Part shown: positions 37,897 to 46,428 of the stretch, in pieces | Layout: every line of letters begins with the position of its first letter | Numbering within the stretch: position 1 is the stretch's first letter | From: Rhodanobacter sp. C03 | GTDB taxonomy: Bacteria > Pseudomonadota > Gammaproteobacteria > Xanthomonadales > Rhodanobacteraceae | Assembly: GCF_002001175.1 (NCBI RefSeq) | Contig: NZ_MUNT01000006.1 | Coordinates: 248,001-312,000 of the forward strand | Length of the DNA: 64,000 bases | Direction of reading: 5' to 3' | Translations under genes and position numbers: made by a program | Notes under the pieces: model-generated | The model's database searches: none | What the model saw: the letters and a program-made list of their open reading frames with translations, nothing else | What the model was told of the DNA's origin: nothing

Positions 37897-38921
37897 GGCG
37901 TGGGACTACCACTCAGGATCAAGCCGGCCTCGCGCAAGGCGCGCCATGTTTCGGCAGGCACATTGGCTTGCATGCGGGCGCTGGCACTGTCGACTTCCGC
38001 CACGGAGCGCAAGCCGCACACCACACTTGCCACGGCAGGGTGTGCCAGCGGGAATTGCAATGCCGCCGCACCCACCTCGGTGCGGGTACGGGCGAGGATC
38101 TCGTAGTAGCGCCGCGCTCTTTCGAGAGTGGCGTCATCGGCCAGAGCGTAGTTGTAGAAATTGCCCGGACCATTCGTTCCGCCAAGCAGGCCCGAGTTGT
38201 AAGGGCCGGCGGCGAGAATGGCGACACCACGCGCCTGTGCCTGCGCCATCACGCCTTCGCTGTGCTGCTGTTCGAATAGCGTGTAACGTCCGGCCAGCAT
38301 GATGGTGTCCAGCGGGAATCGCGGCATCACCTCAAGGCACACCGCCTCTTCGTTGACGCCGATGCCGATGGCATCGCAGACGCCTTGCGCACGCAACTCC
38401 GCCATCGCTGGCAGTGCTTCATCCAGTGCCTGACGGAGCACCGAAGTATGGCTCGCTCCGTGCGTCAGCACGCCGATGTCGTGCAGCAGCAGGACGTCGA
38501 CATGATCGGTGCGCAGACGACTCAGGCTTGCCTCGAGCGAACGCAGGATGCCGTCGCGGCTGTAATCAAAATGGGCGTATCGACCATCGACGATGAAGCC
38601 ATCGGTGTGGCTCGTATGGCGGTGATCGATGTCGATGATGCGGCCGACCTTGGTCGACAGCGTAAAGCTGTCGCGCGGCAGACGACCCAACGCAGCGCCC
38701 AACCGGCTCTCGCTCAGGCCATAGCCGTAGTAGGGCGCGGTATCGAAGTGTCGGATGCCTCGTTGCCATGCATGCGCAATGGCCGCCACGGCCGCGTCGT
38801 CGTCCACCGACTCGTACAGGTTGCCGACTGGCGCACCGCCGAATGACAACGGTGACCGCAGCTCACCCCTCCGTCGATCTTTGACGGTGTCCGGACCCGG
38901 CCTGGTTGTCGCTTGCGTCAT
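37893..38921 (-). CDS. Aldo/keto reductase, probable L-fucose 1-dehydrogenase
   Basis: 342 residues. HFDTAPYYGYGLSESRLGAA carries the catalytic Asp and Tyr, LSTKVGRI the Lys, and LLLHDIGVLTH the His. The D-threo-aldose/L-fucose dehydrogenase subgroup of AKRs is marked by FGGAPVGNLYESV. It oxidises L-fucose to the lactone as the first pathway step and is the first gene of the six-gene operon running to 32804. The ATG at 38921 has GAGGG upstream; an upstream in-frame ATG has no such site. Confidence 0.9.
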   Translation of the reverse strand: MTQATTRPGPDTVKDRRRGELRSPLSFGGAPVGNLYESVDDDAAVAAIAHAWQRGIRHFDTAPYYGYGLSESRLGAALGRLPRDSFTLSTKVGRIIDIDHRHTSHTDGFIVDGRYAHFDYSRDGILRSLEASLSRLRTDHVDVLLLHDIGVLTHGASHTSVLRQALDEALPAMAELRAQGVCDAIGIGVNEEAVCLEVMPRFPLDTIMLAGRYTLFEQQHSEGVMAQAQARGVAILAAGPYNSGLLGGTNGPGNFYNYALADDATLERARRYYEILARTRTEVGAAALQFPLAHPAVASVVCGLRSVAEVDSASARMQANVPAETWRALREAGLILSGSPTP

Positions 38922-39301
38922 GCCGCCCTCGCGCTGACCTCGGAAGCCGCCTTTTGAGAGGGGCTTTCCACCTCCTGCCAAGACGTAATTTGCGCATGAT
39001 CGCGCATCTGATTTGCTGTGTATATATAAACATTGAATTTACAGGTGCCTGTGGCGAGGCTGTGATGGGCATCGAAAAAAAAGATTGCATTTTGAATTAT
39101 CACGATCTAAAACATATATGAAATGCTATTTCGCTGATAAACACTGACTGGATCGTCTGGGCCAGATCCGTCGGTCCGAGCGGTTTGACTCGCAGCAGAT
39201 ACAGGTGCGCGCACATGTCATTGCCAATGAAAAAGCCGGGTCAACCGGGCGAGTCCCCCCATCCGTCAAGGGTTCAGATCCGCCAAGGGTTCAGCCGCAT
39301 G
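38922..39301. promoter_or_regulatory. Divergent promoter region of fucose operon and glk-like gene 1
   Basis: 380 bases, AT-rich from 39010 to 39150. TGAATTATC (39093), CGATCTAAA (39103-39111) and CATATATGAAAT (39113-39124) recur in the other control regions of the locus. In-frame starts for the kinase exist from 39185 on, so part of this stretch could be coding. Confidence 0.5.
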
Positions 39302-40387
39302 CTTGAGATGTCTGCGGCCACGCCGCCCGCGGGTCCGTTTGAGCATGGGTCGGACGATTTGGGTACTGCTTTGATAGGCCCATCCGCCTCTACCCGCGCA
39401 GGAGCGTTTCTTGCGGCGGACGTGGGGGGCACGCATGCGCGCCTGGGGCTTGTCGCGCCGAATGCGAAGGAGGGCGAGGTGGAGATCCTTGCCTATCGGA
39501 CTTATCGCTGCAGCGACCATCCACACATGGAGGACATCGCCCGCTGTTTCTGCGAAGAGTTTGGTGTGCAGCCACGAGTACTGGTGCTCGCATGCGCCGG
39601 CTATATGCATGCCGGGTCCGTGATCAACAAGAATCTCCCATGGCCCGTGATGCCTCGGATGATGAAAGAGGCGCTGGAGCTCGATAACGTCACCCTCCTC
39701 AACGACCTCGAAGCACTCGCTTACGCAGTAGGGCACATTGATTCCCTCGGCGCGACGACGCTGAAGGCACCGATGATGTCCGTGCGGGAAGCCGGCCCCA
39801 TCGTCATCCTTGGCCCGGGTACCGGACTTGGTGCTGCCGTATGGTTTCCCGGTCAACCGCCGCGTGTAATGGCGACCGAGGCTGGTCAGATCCAACTGGC
39901 TGCGCGAGTCGGTATCGAACAGCAGGTGCTGGCGCAATTGGCGCAGGCTGACAGTCACGTGTCCTACGAAGCGGTGCTTTCCGGACCAGGCCTGCATCGC
40001 CTCTATGTCGCACTGTGCGCTATACGCGACCGCTACCCGTCCCTTGACGAGCCCGTCGCCGTTGCATCCGCAGCACTCGCTGGTGGCGACGACGTCGCTC
40101 GCGAGGCACTCACGTTGTTTTGTGGTTGGCTCGGGTCCTTTGCAGCGGATCTGGCCATGCTCTACGGCGCGACGGGTGGCATCTGTCTGGTCGGTGGTCT
40201 TCTTTCGCAAATGATCGATTTCTTGCAAGGGAGTCCCTTCATCGATCGGTTCCTCGACAAAGGTGTGATGCGCCCGTTTTTGCAAAAGGTCCCTATTCGC
40301 GTCATGGAGCGCGGTCGACACGGTGTCATCGGTGCCGCCAGCTGGCATCTCGATAATCGAGTCGACGTCGAGGGTCTCAGGCTTTAG
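39302..40387 (+). CDS. Glucokinase-family sugar kinase 1 (candidate NagK-II)
   Basis: 361 residues. The Glk (PF02685) fold shows FLAADVGGTHARLGLV (ATP phosphate loop), LVLACAGYMHAGSVIN, VTLLNDLEALAYAV (catalytic Asp), ILGPGTGLGAAVW, ATEAGQIQLAAR and GVIGAASW. About 38 residues precede the core, unlike E. coli Glk, but the paralog at 46429 has a similar extension. In Xanthomonas, Glk-type paralogs in the GlcNAc/N-glycan regulon act as GlcNAc kinases, so GlcNAc is a good candidate. I chose ATG 39302 (AAGGG upstream) for agreement with the paralog; 39215 is possible. Confidence 0.85.
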   Translation, partial: LEMSAATPPAGPFEHGSDDLGTALIGPSASTRAGAFLAADVGGTHARLGLVAPNAKEGEVEILAYRTYRCSDHPHMEDIARCFCEEFGVQPRVLVLACAGYMHAGSVINKNLPWPVMPRMMKEALELDNVTLLNDLEALAYAVGHIDSLGATTLKAPMMSVREAGPIVILGPGTGLGAAVWFPGQPPRVMATEAGQIQLAARVGIEQQVLAQLAQADSHVSYEAVLSGPGLHRLYVALCAIRDRYPSLDEPVAVASAALAGGDDVAREALTLFCGWLGSFAADLAMLYGATGGICLVGGLLSQMIDFLQGSPFIDRFLDKGVMRPFLQKVPIRVMERGRHGVIGAASWHLDNRVDVEGLRL

Positions 40388-40396
40388 TTCCCCGCG

Positions 40397-40448
40397 CCGA
40401 TCGCGGCCAATCAGCTCCCTCGCTATTGGTCGCGATCGGTGTTTTTTT
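40397..40448 (+). terminator. Intrinsic terminator between glk-like gene 1 and GH3
   Basis: CCGATCGCGGCCAAT (40397) pairs with ATTGGTCGCGATCGG (40425) apart from one opposed base, and T7 follows at 40442. It lies only ten bases after the kinase stop and sits between two genes on the same strand. Confidence 0.8.
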
Positions 40449-40500
40449 GCGCATTAGATCCGAAAATTTGGGGCGAACTGCCTGTGACACAGCACTGACC

Positions 40501-43125
40501 ATGAAAACTTTCCGCGTCACCTTGATCTTGCGCGCGCTGCTGCTGGGGATAGGTGGCGTGGCGGTGTTCGGTACGCATGCATTTCCTTTGGCCGAGGATG
40601 GTCAAGCGCAAGCCGAAGCACTGATTGCCAAGATGACGCTGGCGGAAAAGATTTCGCAAACGCAGAGCGGCGCACCTGCCATACCGCGACTTGGCGTCAC
40701 GGCCTACGATTGGTGGAGCGAGGGTTTGCACGGCATCGCTCGCAACGGCTATGCCACCGTATTTCCGCAGGCGATTGGTCTCGCCGCGAGTTGGGATTCC
40801 AGTCTGCTGAATCAGGTCGGTGCCACGATTTCTGTCGAGGCGCGGGCCAAATTCAATGCGGTGGGTGCGACGCGCGATCATGCCCGGTACCGAGGCCTGA
40901 CCATCTGGTCGCCCAACATCAATATCTTTCGCGATCCGCGCTGGGGCCGGGGGCAGGAGACGTACGGCGAGGATCCGTATCTCACCGGTCAGCTTGCCGT
41001 GGGGTTCATTCGCGGCATCCAGGGCGATGATCCAGACCATCCGCGCGCGATCGCCACACCCAAGCATCTGGTCGTGCACAGTGGGCCGGAATCCGGTCGC
41101 CACGGCTTCGACGTCGATGTTTCGCCCTACGATTTCGCGTCGACGTATACACCCGCCTTTCGTGCAGCGATTACCGAGGGACACGCGGGTTCCGTCATGT
41201 GCGCGTACAACGCTTTGCACGGCGTTCCTGCGTGCGCCGACGACGTGTTGTTGACCACACTGCTGCGCCACGATTGGGGCTTCAAGGGTTATGTCGTATC
41301 CGATTGCGATGCAGTCGACGACATGACCAGGTTTCACTATTTCAAATCCGATAACGCCCAGTCGTCCGCGGCCGCCATCCAGGCCGGTACCGATCTCGAT
41401 TGCGGTAACGCCTATGCCGAACTGCTTGACGCCGTATCCATGGGCTACGTCAAGGAGTCGGTCATCGACACGGCGCTCACACGGTTGTTTTCCGCACGCT
41501 ACAAATTGGGCGAGTGGGGTGCGAGGGGCAGCGATCCGTATGCGAGCATCGGTCCCGATCAGGTGGATAGTCCGGCCCATCGCCAGCTTGCCTTGCAGGC
41601 GGCACTCGAATCGATGGTGTTGCTGAAAAATGCGCATGGCACGTTGCCGTTACGCGATGGGATGCATCTGGCCGTGATCGGACCCAACGCCGACACCCTG
41701 GAGACGCTCGAGGCGAATTACCACGGTACCGCGCGCGCGCCCATAACACCGCTGCAGGGTTTGCGTCAGCGCTTAGGCGCGCGGTACATCGGCTATGCGC
41801 AGGGTGCCCCGATCGCCGATGGCGTACCGGTGCCGATTCCAGAAACCGCGTTACGCACCACGGCGCACACGGAAACCGGTCTGCTGGGCGAGTACTTCGA
41901 CCGCCTCGATTTCAGCGGTACGCCACAGGTGACCCGTACCGATCGCGTCATCGATTTCGATTGGGACCATGTGGCGCCCGCGGACGGCATGCGTGCCGAT
42001 CGCTACGCCGTACGCTGGAGTGGTGAACTGACTCCTCCGGGACCCGGCGATTACACCTTGGCGGTGCACGTCGATCGTTGCTTTGATTGCACGGGGCACG
42101 ATCCAGTACGCCTGTACATCGATGGGCGCCTGGCGATCGACGATGACGGTGACGATAAACACATGCAGGCGACGCTGCATTTCGCCGACACCCATCCCCA
42201 CGCTGTTCGCCTCGAACTCGTGCATAGCGGACAGGACCAGGGCATACGCCTGCAATGGCTGGCGCCTGCCCAGGCGCAACAGGCAGAAGCAGAAGCCGTC
42301 GTGCAACGTGCGGATGCCGTCGTCGCCTTCGTCGGACTGTCGCCGGATGTCGAAGGCGAGGAGCTGAAGGTCGACGCGCCGGGTTTCAGCGGCGGTGACC
42401 GTACCGACATTGCGTTGCCAGTACTTCAGCGGAACCTGCTTGAGCAGGTGGCTGCCAGTGGCAAGCCATTGGTGGTGGTCTTGATGTCGGGGAGCGCGGT
42501 GGCACTGAATTGGGCGAAAGCCCATGCCGATGCGATCCTTGTCGCCTGGTATCCCGGTGAATCGGGTGGCCTCGCGGTTGCCCAGACCCTGGCTGGCGAC
42601 TACAACCCGGGCGGCCGCTTGCCGGTGACGTTCTATCGCTCGACCAACGATCTGCCGCCGTTCGTCAGCTATGCCATGCAGGGACGCACTTATCGCTACT
42701 TCACGGGCACGCCGCTTTATCCGTTCGGTTACGGCTTGAGCTACACGCACTTCGCGTATAGCAAACCCGAGGTATCGACAGCCGAATTGCACGCGGGCGC
42801 ATCGCTGACAGTCAGCGCGACTGTTCGCAATGAAGGCATGCACGCTGGCGACGAAGTCGTGCAGGTTTATCTGGATGCCATGGATTCAGCGCTGGCCCCT
42901 CGCCATGCCCTGGTGGGCTTTCGTCGCATACACCTGGCTGCTGGTGAAAGCCGGCGTGTGAGATTCGAGCTTGCCCCACGCCAGCTGAGCAGTGTCGATG
43001 CAAAGGGTGACCGTGCCGTGGAGGCTGGCCACTACCGTCTGTTTGTCGGCGGCGGCCAACCAGAGGATAGCCAGGGCGTCACTACTGCATTTGCCGTGAC
43101 TGGCCATGAGGCACTCTCCCATTGA
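40501..43125 (+). CDS. GH3 glycosidase with PA14 insert (candidate beta-xylosidase)
   Basis: 874 residues. Signal peptide LILRALLLGIGGVAVFG, then the GH3 N-terminal barrel (YDWWSEGLHGIARNG; RDPRWGRGQETYGEDPYL; KHLVVHSGPES) with nucleophile Asp in YVVSDCDAVDDM. The second GH3 domain (LLKNAHGTLPL) is interrupted by a PA14-like module (LLGEYFDRLDFSGTPQV; HFADTHPHAVRLELVHSG). A fibronectin-III-like end follows. The WWSEGLHG/YGEDPYLTG type is shared with beta-xylosidases and beta-glucosidases; within this locus removal of beta-1,2-xylose from plant N-glycans is a reasonable but unproven role. Confidence 0.88.
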   Translation: MKTFRVTLILRALLLGIGGVAVFGTHAFPLAEDGQAQAEALIAKMTLAEKISQTQSGAPAIPRLGVTAYDWWSEGLHGIARNGYATVFPQAIGLAASWDSSLLNQVGATISVEARAKFNAVGATRDHARYRGLTIWSPNINIFRDPRWGRGQETYGEDPYLTGQLAVGFIRGIQGDDPDHPRAIATPKHLVVHSGPESGRHGFDVDVSPYDFASTYTPAFRAAITEGHAGSVMCAYNALHGVPACADDVLLTTLLRHDWGFKGYVVSDCDAVDDMTRFHYFKSDNAQSSAAAIQAGTDLDCGNAYAELLDAVSMGYVKESVIDTALTRLFSARYKLGEWGARGSDPYASIGPDQVDSPAHRQLALQAALESMVLLKNAHGTLPLRDGMHLAVIGPNADTLETLEANYHGTARAPITPLQGLRQRLGARYIGYAQGAPIADGVPVPIPETALRTTAHTETGLLGEYFDRLDFSGTPQVTRTDRVIDFDWDHVAPADGMRADRYAVRWSGELTPPGPGDYTLAVHVDRCFDCTGHDPVRLYIDGRLAIDDDGDDKHMQATLHFADTHPHAVRLELVHSGQDQGIRLQWLAPAQAQQAEAEAVVQRADAVVAFVGLSPDVEGEELKVDAPGFSGGDRTDIALPVLQRNLLEQVAASGKPLVVVLMSGSAVALNWAKAHADAILVAWYPGESGGLAVAQTLAGDYNPGGRLPVTFYRSTNDLPPFVSYAMQGRTYRYFTGTPLYPFGYGLSYTHFAYSKPEVSTAELHAGASLTVSATVRNEGMHAGDEVVQVYLDAMDSALAPRHALVGFRRIHLAAGESRRVRFELAPRQLSSVDAKGDRAVEAGHYRLFVGGGQPEDSQGVTTAFAVTGHEALSH

Positions 43126-43151
43126 ACGTCGAGCATGTCGCCGGAAAAAAC

Positions 43152-44990
43152 GTGCGCAAGACGACCTCTGTGATGGCCGCATGGATTCTTGGTGTGGCGA
43201 TTTTGCCAGGCATACCGGTCATCGCGATGGCCACGACACCCGTCACCATCGAAGGCAATCATTTTGTGCAGGCACGAAAGCCGCACCAGATCATTTCCGG
43301 ATCGATGGATTTCCAGCGCATACCGCAAGCGTACTGGCGCGACCGCCTTCAAAAGGCGCGCGCCATGGGCTTGAACACGATCACCACGTACGTGTACTGG
43401 AATGCCATCGAGCAGCAGCCGGGGCAATTCGATTTCAGCGGACGCAATGACATCGTGGCCTTTATGCGCCTTGCGCAGGAACAGGGTCTCGATGTCATTC
43501 TTCGCCCTGGTCCGTATGTCTGTGCAGAGTGGGAGGCGGGTGGATTTCCGTCATGGCTGTTCGCCGATCCGTACCTGCATGTGCGTACGCAGGACCCGGC
43601 GTTCTTGCAAGCGGTCGACAAGTATTTCCAGCGCCTTGGCAGGGAAGTCGCGCCATGGTTGGCCATCCATGGCGGACCGATCATCGCCGTGCAGATTGAA
43701 AACGAATATGGCTCATATGGCAATGATCGGCTTTACATGGAGGATATTCATCACGCGTTGATCCGCGTAGGTCTGGGCGGTGATCTGATGTTTACCTCCG
43801 ACGGTGCCGACGAACTGAGTAACGACGCGCTACCGGGTGTGCTGGCCGTGATCAACTTCGGTACGGGTGAAGCCAAAAACGAATTCCCGAAGCTTGAGAA
43901 ATTTCGCCCTGGCCAACCGATGATGGCCGGTGAATACTGGGCCGGTTGGTTCGATCAATGGGGAGGGACGCACGCGCACACGGATGCTGAGGTACAGGCC
44001 AAAGAACTGACCTGGATGCTGGGGCATGGCTATTCGGTAAACATCTATATGTTCGCGGGCGGTACCACCTTCGGCTTTATGAATGGCGCCAACTTCCAGA
44101 GTGATCCTGCCGATCATTACGCGCCGCAGACCACCAGTTACGACTATGACGCGGCGCTGGACGAAGCAGGTCGGCCCACGCCGAAGTTCGCTCAATTCCG
44201 CGACCTCATCTCCAAGGTTACGGGCATCACGCCGCCACCGCTGCCGCCGCCCATACCCTTCATGCAGGTGCCCGAATTCGCACTGGAGGAATCGGCATCG
44301 CTATGGGATAACCTCCCGGCGCCGCTGGCGGCAGATCAGCCACAGTCGATGGAGCACTTCGGCCAGGATTACGGTTACATCCTTTATCGCACGCAGATCA
44401 GTGGCCCCGTTTCCGGACAGCTCTATCTTGGTGAGGTGCGCGACTACGCTACGGTCTATGTCGATCAGAAACTGATCGGCACCGTCGATCGGCGTCTCAA
44501 GCAAGTCGCCGTGGAGACCACGATCGGCGCCGGCCCGCATTCGATCGATGTGCTGGTCGAAAACACCGGCCGCGTCAACTACGGACCGCGCCTTGAAGAC
44601 GGCCGTGCCGGTCTTGTCGATCCGGTGTTATTAAACGGCAACGTACTGCATGGCTGGCAGGTTTATCCGCTGCCGATGCGTTCGCCGGACGCGCTTCGCG
44701 GATGGAAAACTCAAGCAGTGGATGGCCCTGCATTTCATCGTGGTCGTTTCAGTGAGGTGGTTCTCGCCGATACCTATCTGGATGTCTCCGCCTTCAGCAA
44801 GGGATTCATGTGGGTTAACGGGCATAACCTTGGCCGCATCTGGGACATCGGTCCGCAGCGCTCGCTGTATCTGCCAGCACCATGGCTCAAGCGAGGCGAT
44901 AACACCGCAGTGGTTTTCGATCTGCAAGCTTCCCGACGTCCCGTGCTGCGCGGTCTTGTGCAGCCGCTTTGGTCGAAGCCAGCGGGTTAG
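43152..44990 (+). CDS. GH35 beta-galactosidase, exported
   Basis: About 612 residues. After a signal peptide (TSVMAAWILGVAILPGIPV) comes the GH35 barrel: HQIISGSMDFQRIPQAYW, GLNTITTYVYWNAIE, LRPGPYVCAEWEAGGFPSWL, acid/base Glu in VQIENEYGSYG and nucleophile Glu in MMAGEYWAGWFDQWGG. C-terminal jelly-roll domains end with KGFMWVNGHNLGRIWDIGPQ. It probably removes beta-1,3/1,4-galactose, for example from Lewis a termini. GTG at 43152 with GGAAAA upstream is preferred; TTG at 43122 would overlap GH3 by four bases. Confidence 0.92.
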   Translation: MRKTTSVMAAWILGVAILPGIPVIAMATTPVTIEGNHFVQARKPHQIISGSMDFQRIPQAYWRDRLQKARAMGLNTITTYVYWNAIEQQPGQFDFSGRNDIVAFMRLAQEQGLDVILRPGPYVCAEWEAGGFPSWLFADPYLHVRTQDPAFLQAVDKYFQRLGREVAPWLAIHGGPIIAVQIENEYGSYGNDRLYMEDIHHALIRVGLGGDLMFTSDGADELSNDALPGVLAVINFGTGEAKNEFPKLEKFRPGQPMMAGEYWAGWFDQWGGTHAHTDAEVQAKELTWMLGHGYSVNIYMFAGGTTFGFMNGANFQSDPADHYAPQTTSYDYDAALDEAGRPTPKFAQFRDLISKVTGITPPPLPPPIPFMQVPEFALEESASLWDNLPAPLAADQPQSMEHFGQDYGYILYRTQISGPVSGQLYLGEVRDYATVYVDQKLIGTVDRRLKQVAVETTIGAGPHSIDVLVENTGRVNYGPRLEDGRAGLVDPVLLNGNVLHGWQVYPLPMRSPDALRGWKTQAVDGPAFHRGRFSEVVLADTYLDVSAFSKGFMWVNGHNLGRIWDIGPQRSLYLPAPWLKRGDNTAVVFDLQASRRPVLRGLVQPLWSKPAG

Positions 44991-44994
44991 GTGC

Positions 44995-46101
44995 GTGAGG
45001 GTATCCCGATGGGCCATTCAATTCGGTTTGGGAATGCTCGGAATTCCCGCGCTTGGGTCTGCAGCAAATTCCGATCCTGTTCTTCTTCGCGAGTTCATCA
45101 GCACATCTCCACCAACCCGACAGAGCCATGCATCGACGATCGTCGAAACGCCTGAAGGGCTTGTCGTGGCATGGTTCGGTGGCAAGCAGGAGCGCGACCC
45201 AGGCGTCGGCATCTGGGTGGCACGACAAACGAAGGGGCGTTGGAGCGTGCCAGTCGAAGTGGCCGACGGCCAACAACCCGCGGGACGACGCGAGCCTGCC
45301 TGGAATCCCGTTTTATTCCGCCCTCGCAGCGGGCCATTGATGCTCCTTTACAAGGTCGGCCCCGATCCACAGCATTGGTGGGGCATGCTCAAGACATCGA
45401 CCGACAACGGAGTGCATTGGTCCAACGCACAACGGCTTCCGCACGGCGTGCTGGGCCCGATCAAGAACAAGCCCGTGCAACTTGCCGATGGCAGCATCGT
45501 CAGTCCATCGAGCACGGAGCAGGGTGATTGGCGCATTCATTTCGAGCGTTCGACTGATCTGGGTAAAACGTGGCGGCGCAATCTGCCGATCGACAACCCC
45601 GATGGCATCGAAGCCATCCAGCCAAGCTTGCTGCCATGGCATGATGGCGATCTTCAGGCGATAGGCCGTACCCGACAGGACCGTCTTTTCACGACGCGCT
45701 CTACCGATAACGGGCGCACGTGGTCTGCGCTGAAGCTGCTGGATGTGCCGAATCCGAATTCTGGCATCGATGCCGTGTTATTGGCCGATGGCCGCGCACT
45801 GCTGGTCTACAACCCCGCGACGCACGGGAAAAACTGGTGGGATGGACGAGGAGTGCTTGCTGTCGCCCTCTCAAGCGATGGCGAGCATTGGAAGCGTGTA
45901 CTGACGCTGGAAACGAATCTCCGCGCCGAGTTTTCCTATCCGGCGACCATCCAGACCAGCGACGGGATGGTGCACATTACTTATACGTGGGAGCGGTTGC
46001 GCGTTGCACACGTGGTTCTGGATCCCGGAAGCTATGATTCGTACCGGTTCGCATCCCCTCTTTTGAACTACGGGAGGCGGCGACAACGACGGCCCTGCTG
46101 A
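44995..46101 (+). CDS. BNR-repeat (sialidase-like) exported glycosidase, target unknown
   Basis: 368 residues if GTG 44995 is used, four bases after the GH35 stop; MRVSRWAIQFGLGMLGIPAL then forms a signal peptide. Asp-box repeats STDNGVHW, STDLGKTW and STDNGRTW space the blades of a six-bladed propeller. QSHASTIVETPEGLVVAWFG, LLYKVGPDPQHWWGM, LPHGVLGPIKNKPVQLADGS and GMVHITYTWERLRVAHVVL are typical of the BNR_2 group labelled exo-alpha-sialidase. Plant N-glycans lack sialic acid, so the real substrate may be different. It ends the GH3-GH35 operon. Confidence 0.8.
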   Translation: MRVSRWAIQFGLGMLGIPALGSAANSDPVLLREFISTSPPTRQSHASTIVETPEGLVVAWFGGKQERDPGVGIWVARQTKGRWSVPVEVADGQQPAGRREPAWNPVLFRPRSGPLMLLYKVGPDPQHWWGMLKTSTDNGVHWSNAQRLPHGVLGPIKNKPVQLADGSIVSPSSTEQGDWRIHFERSTDLGKTWRRNLPIDNPDGIEAIQPSLLPWHDGDLQAIGRTRQDRLFTTRSTDNGRTWSALKLLDVPNPNSGIDAVLLADGRALLVYNPATHGKNWWDGRGVLAVALSSDGEHWKRVLTLETNLRAEFSYPATIQTSDGMVHITYTWERLRVAHVVLDPGSYDSYRFASPLLNYGRRRQRRPC

Positions 46102-46428
46102 GGTTCTTTTTCGCCTGTACCGTCCCTCAATAAATCGGGCGCGGGCGTCCCGGGCGCGTGCATAAAACAATGATTTATAGGCAATCGCGCCGCAATGGGC
46201 CGTGATTTGAAAATTTCTGTTGCGGTGCGACTTGCCTCGATCTAAATTCGGCCTATAAGCTCTTTGCACCTAAATATGAATTAGATATTCACATATGAAA
46301 TCGGCGCATGGGCTGGGGATGACCCAGAGCGGCCGTCGGGGATCACCGGGAGAGGAAATGCAGAGCCCGATCAAGCTGCGTCAAGATGCAACGGTTCCGT
46401 CCTGTCAGGGCACCGGACCGCATCGCGC
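46102..46428. promoter_or_regulatory. Promoter region of the glk2-GH29-GH18 operon
   Basis: 327 bases, AT-rich at 46200-46300. CGATCTAAAT (46238-46247) and CATATGAAAT (46292-46301) match motifs upstream of glk-like gene 1; CGATCTAAA also occurs in the LacI operator region at 21237. No gene seen. Confidence 0.5.

Noticed and set aside
39185..40387. Long form of glk-like kinase 1 as a fusion with an N-terminal domain
   Set aside because: The extra residues are low-complexity and Pro/Ser-rich, without a recognisable domain. The shorter form agrees with the paralog.
44650..44994. Longer N-terminus for the BNR protein
   Set aside because: The frame is open to 44650 but overlaps the GH35 gene and is Arg/Cys-rich. 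A GTG at 44995 gives a proper signal peptide directly after the GH35 stop.
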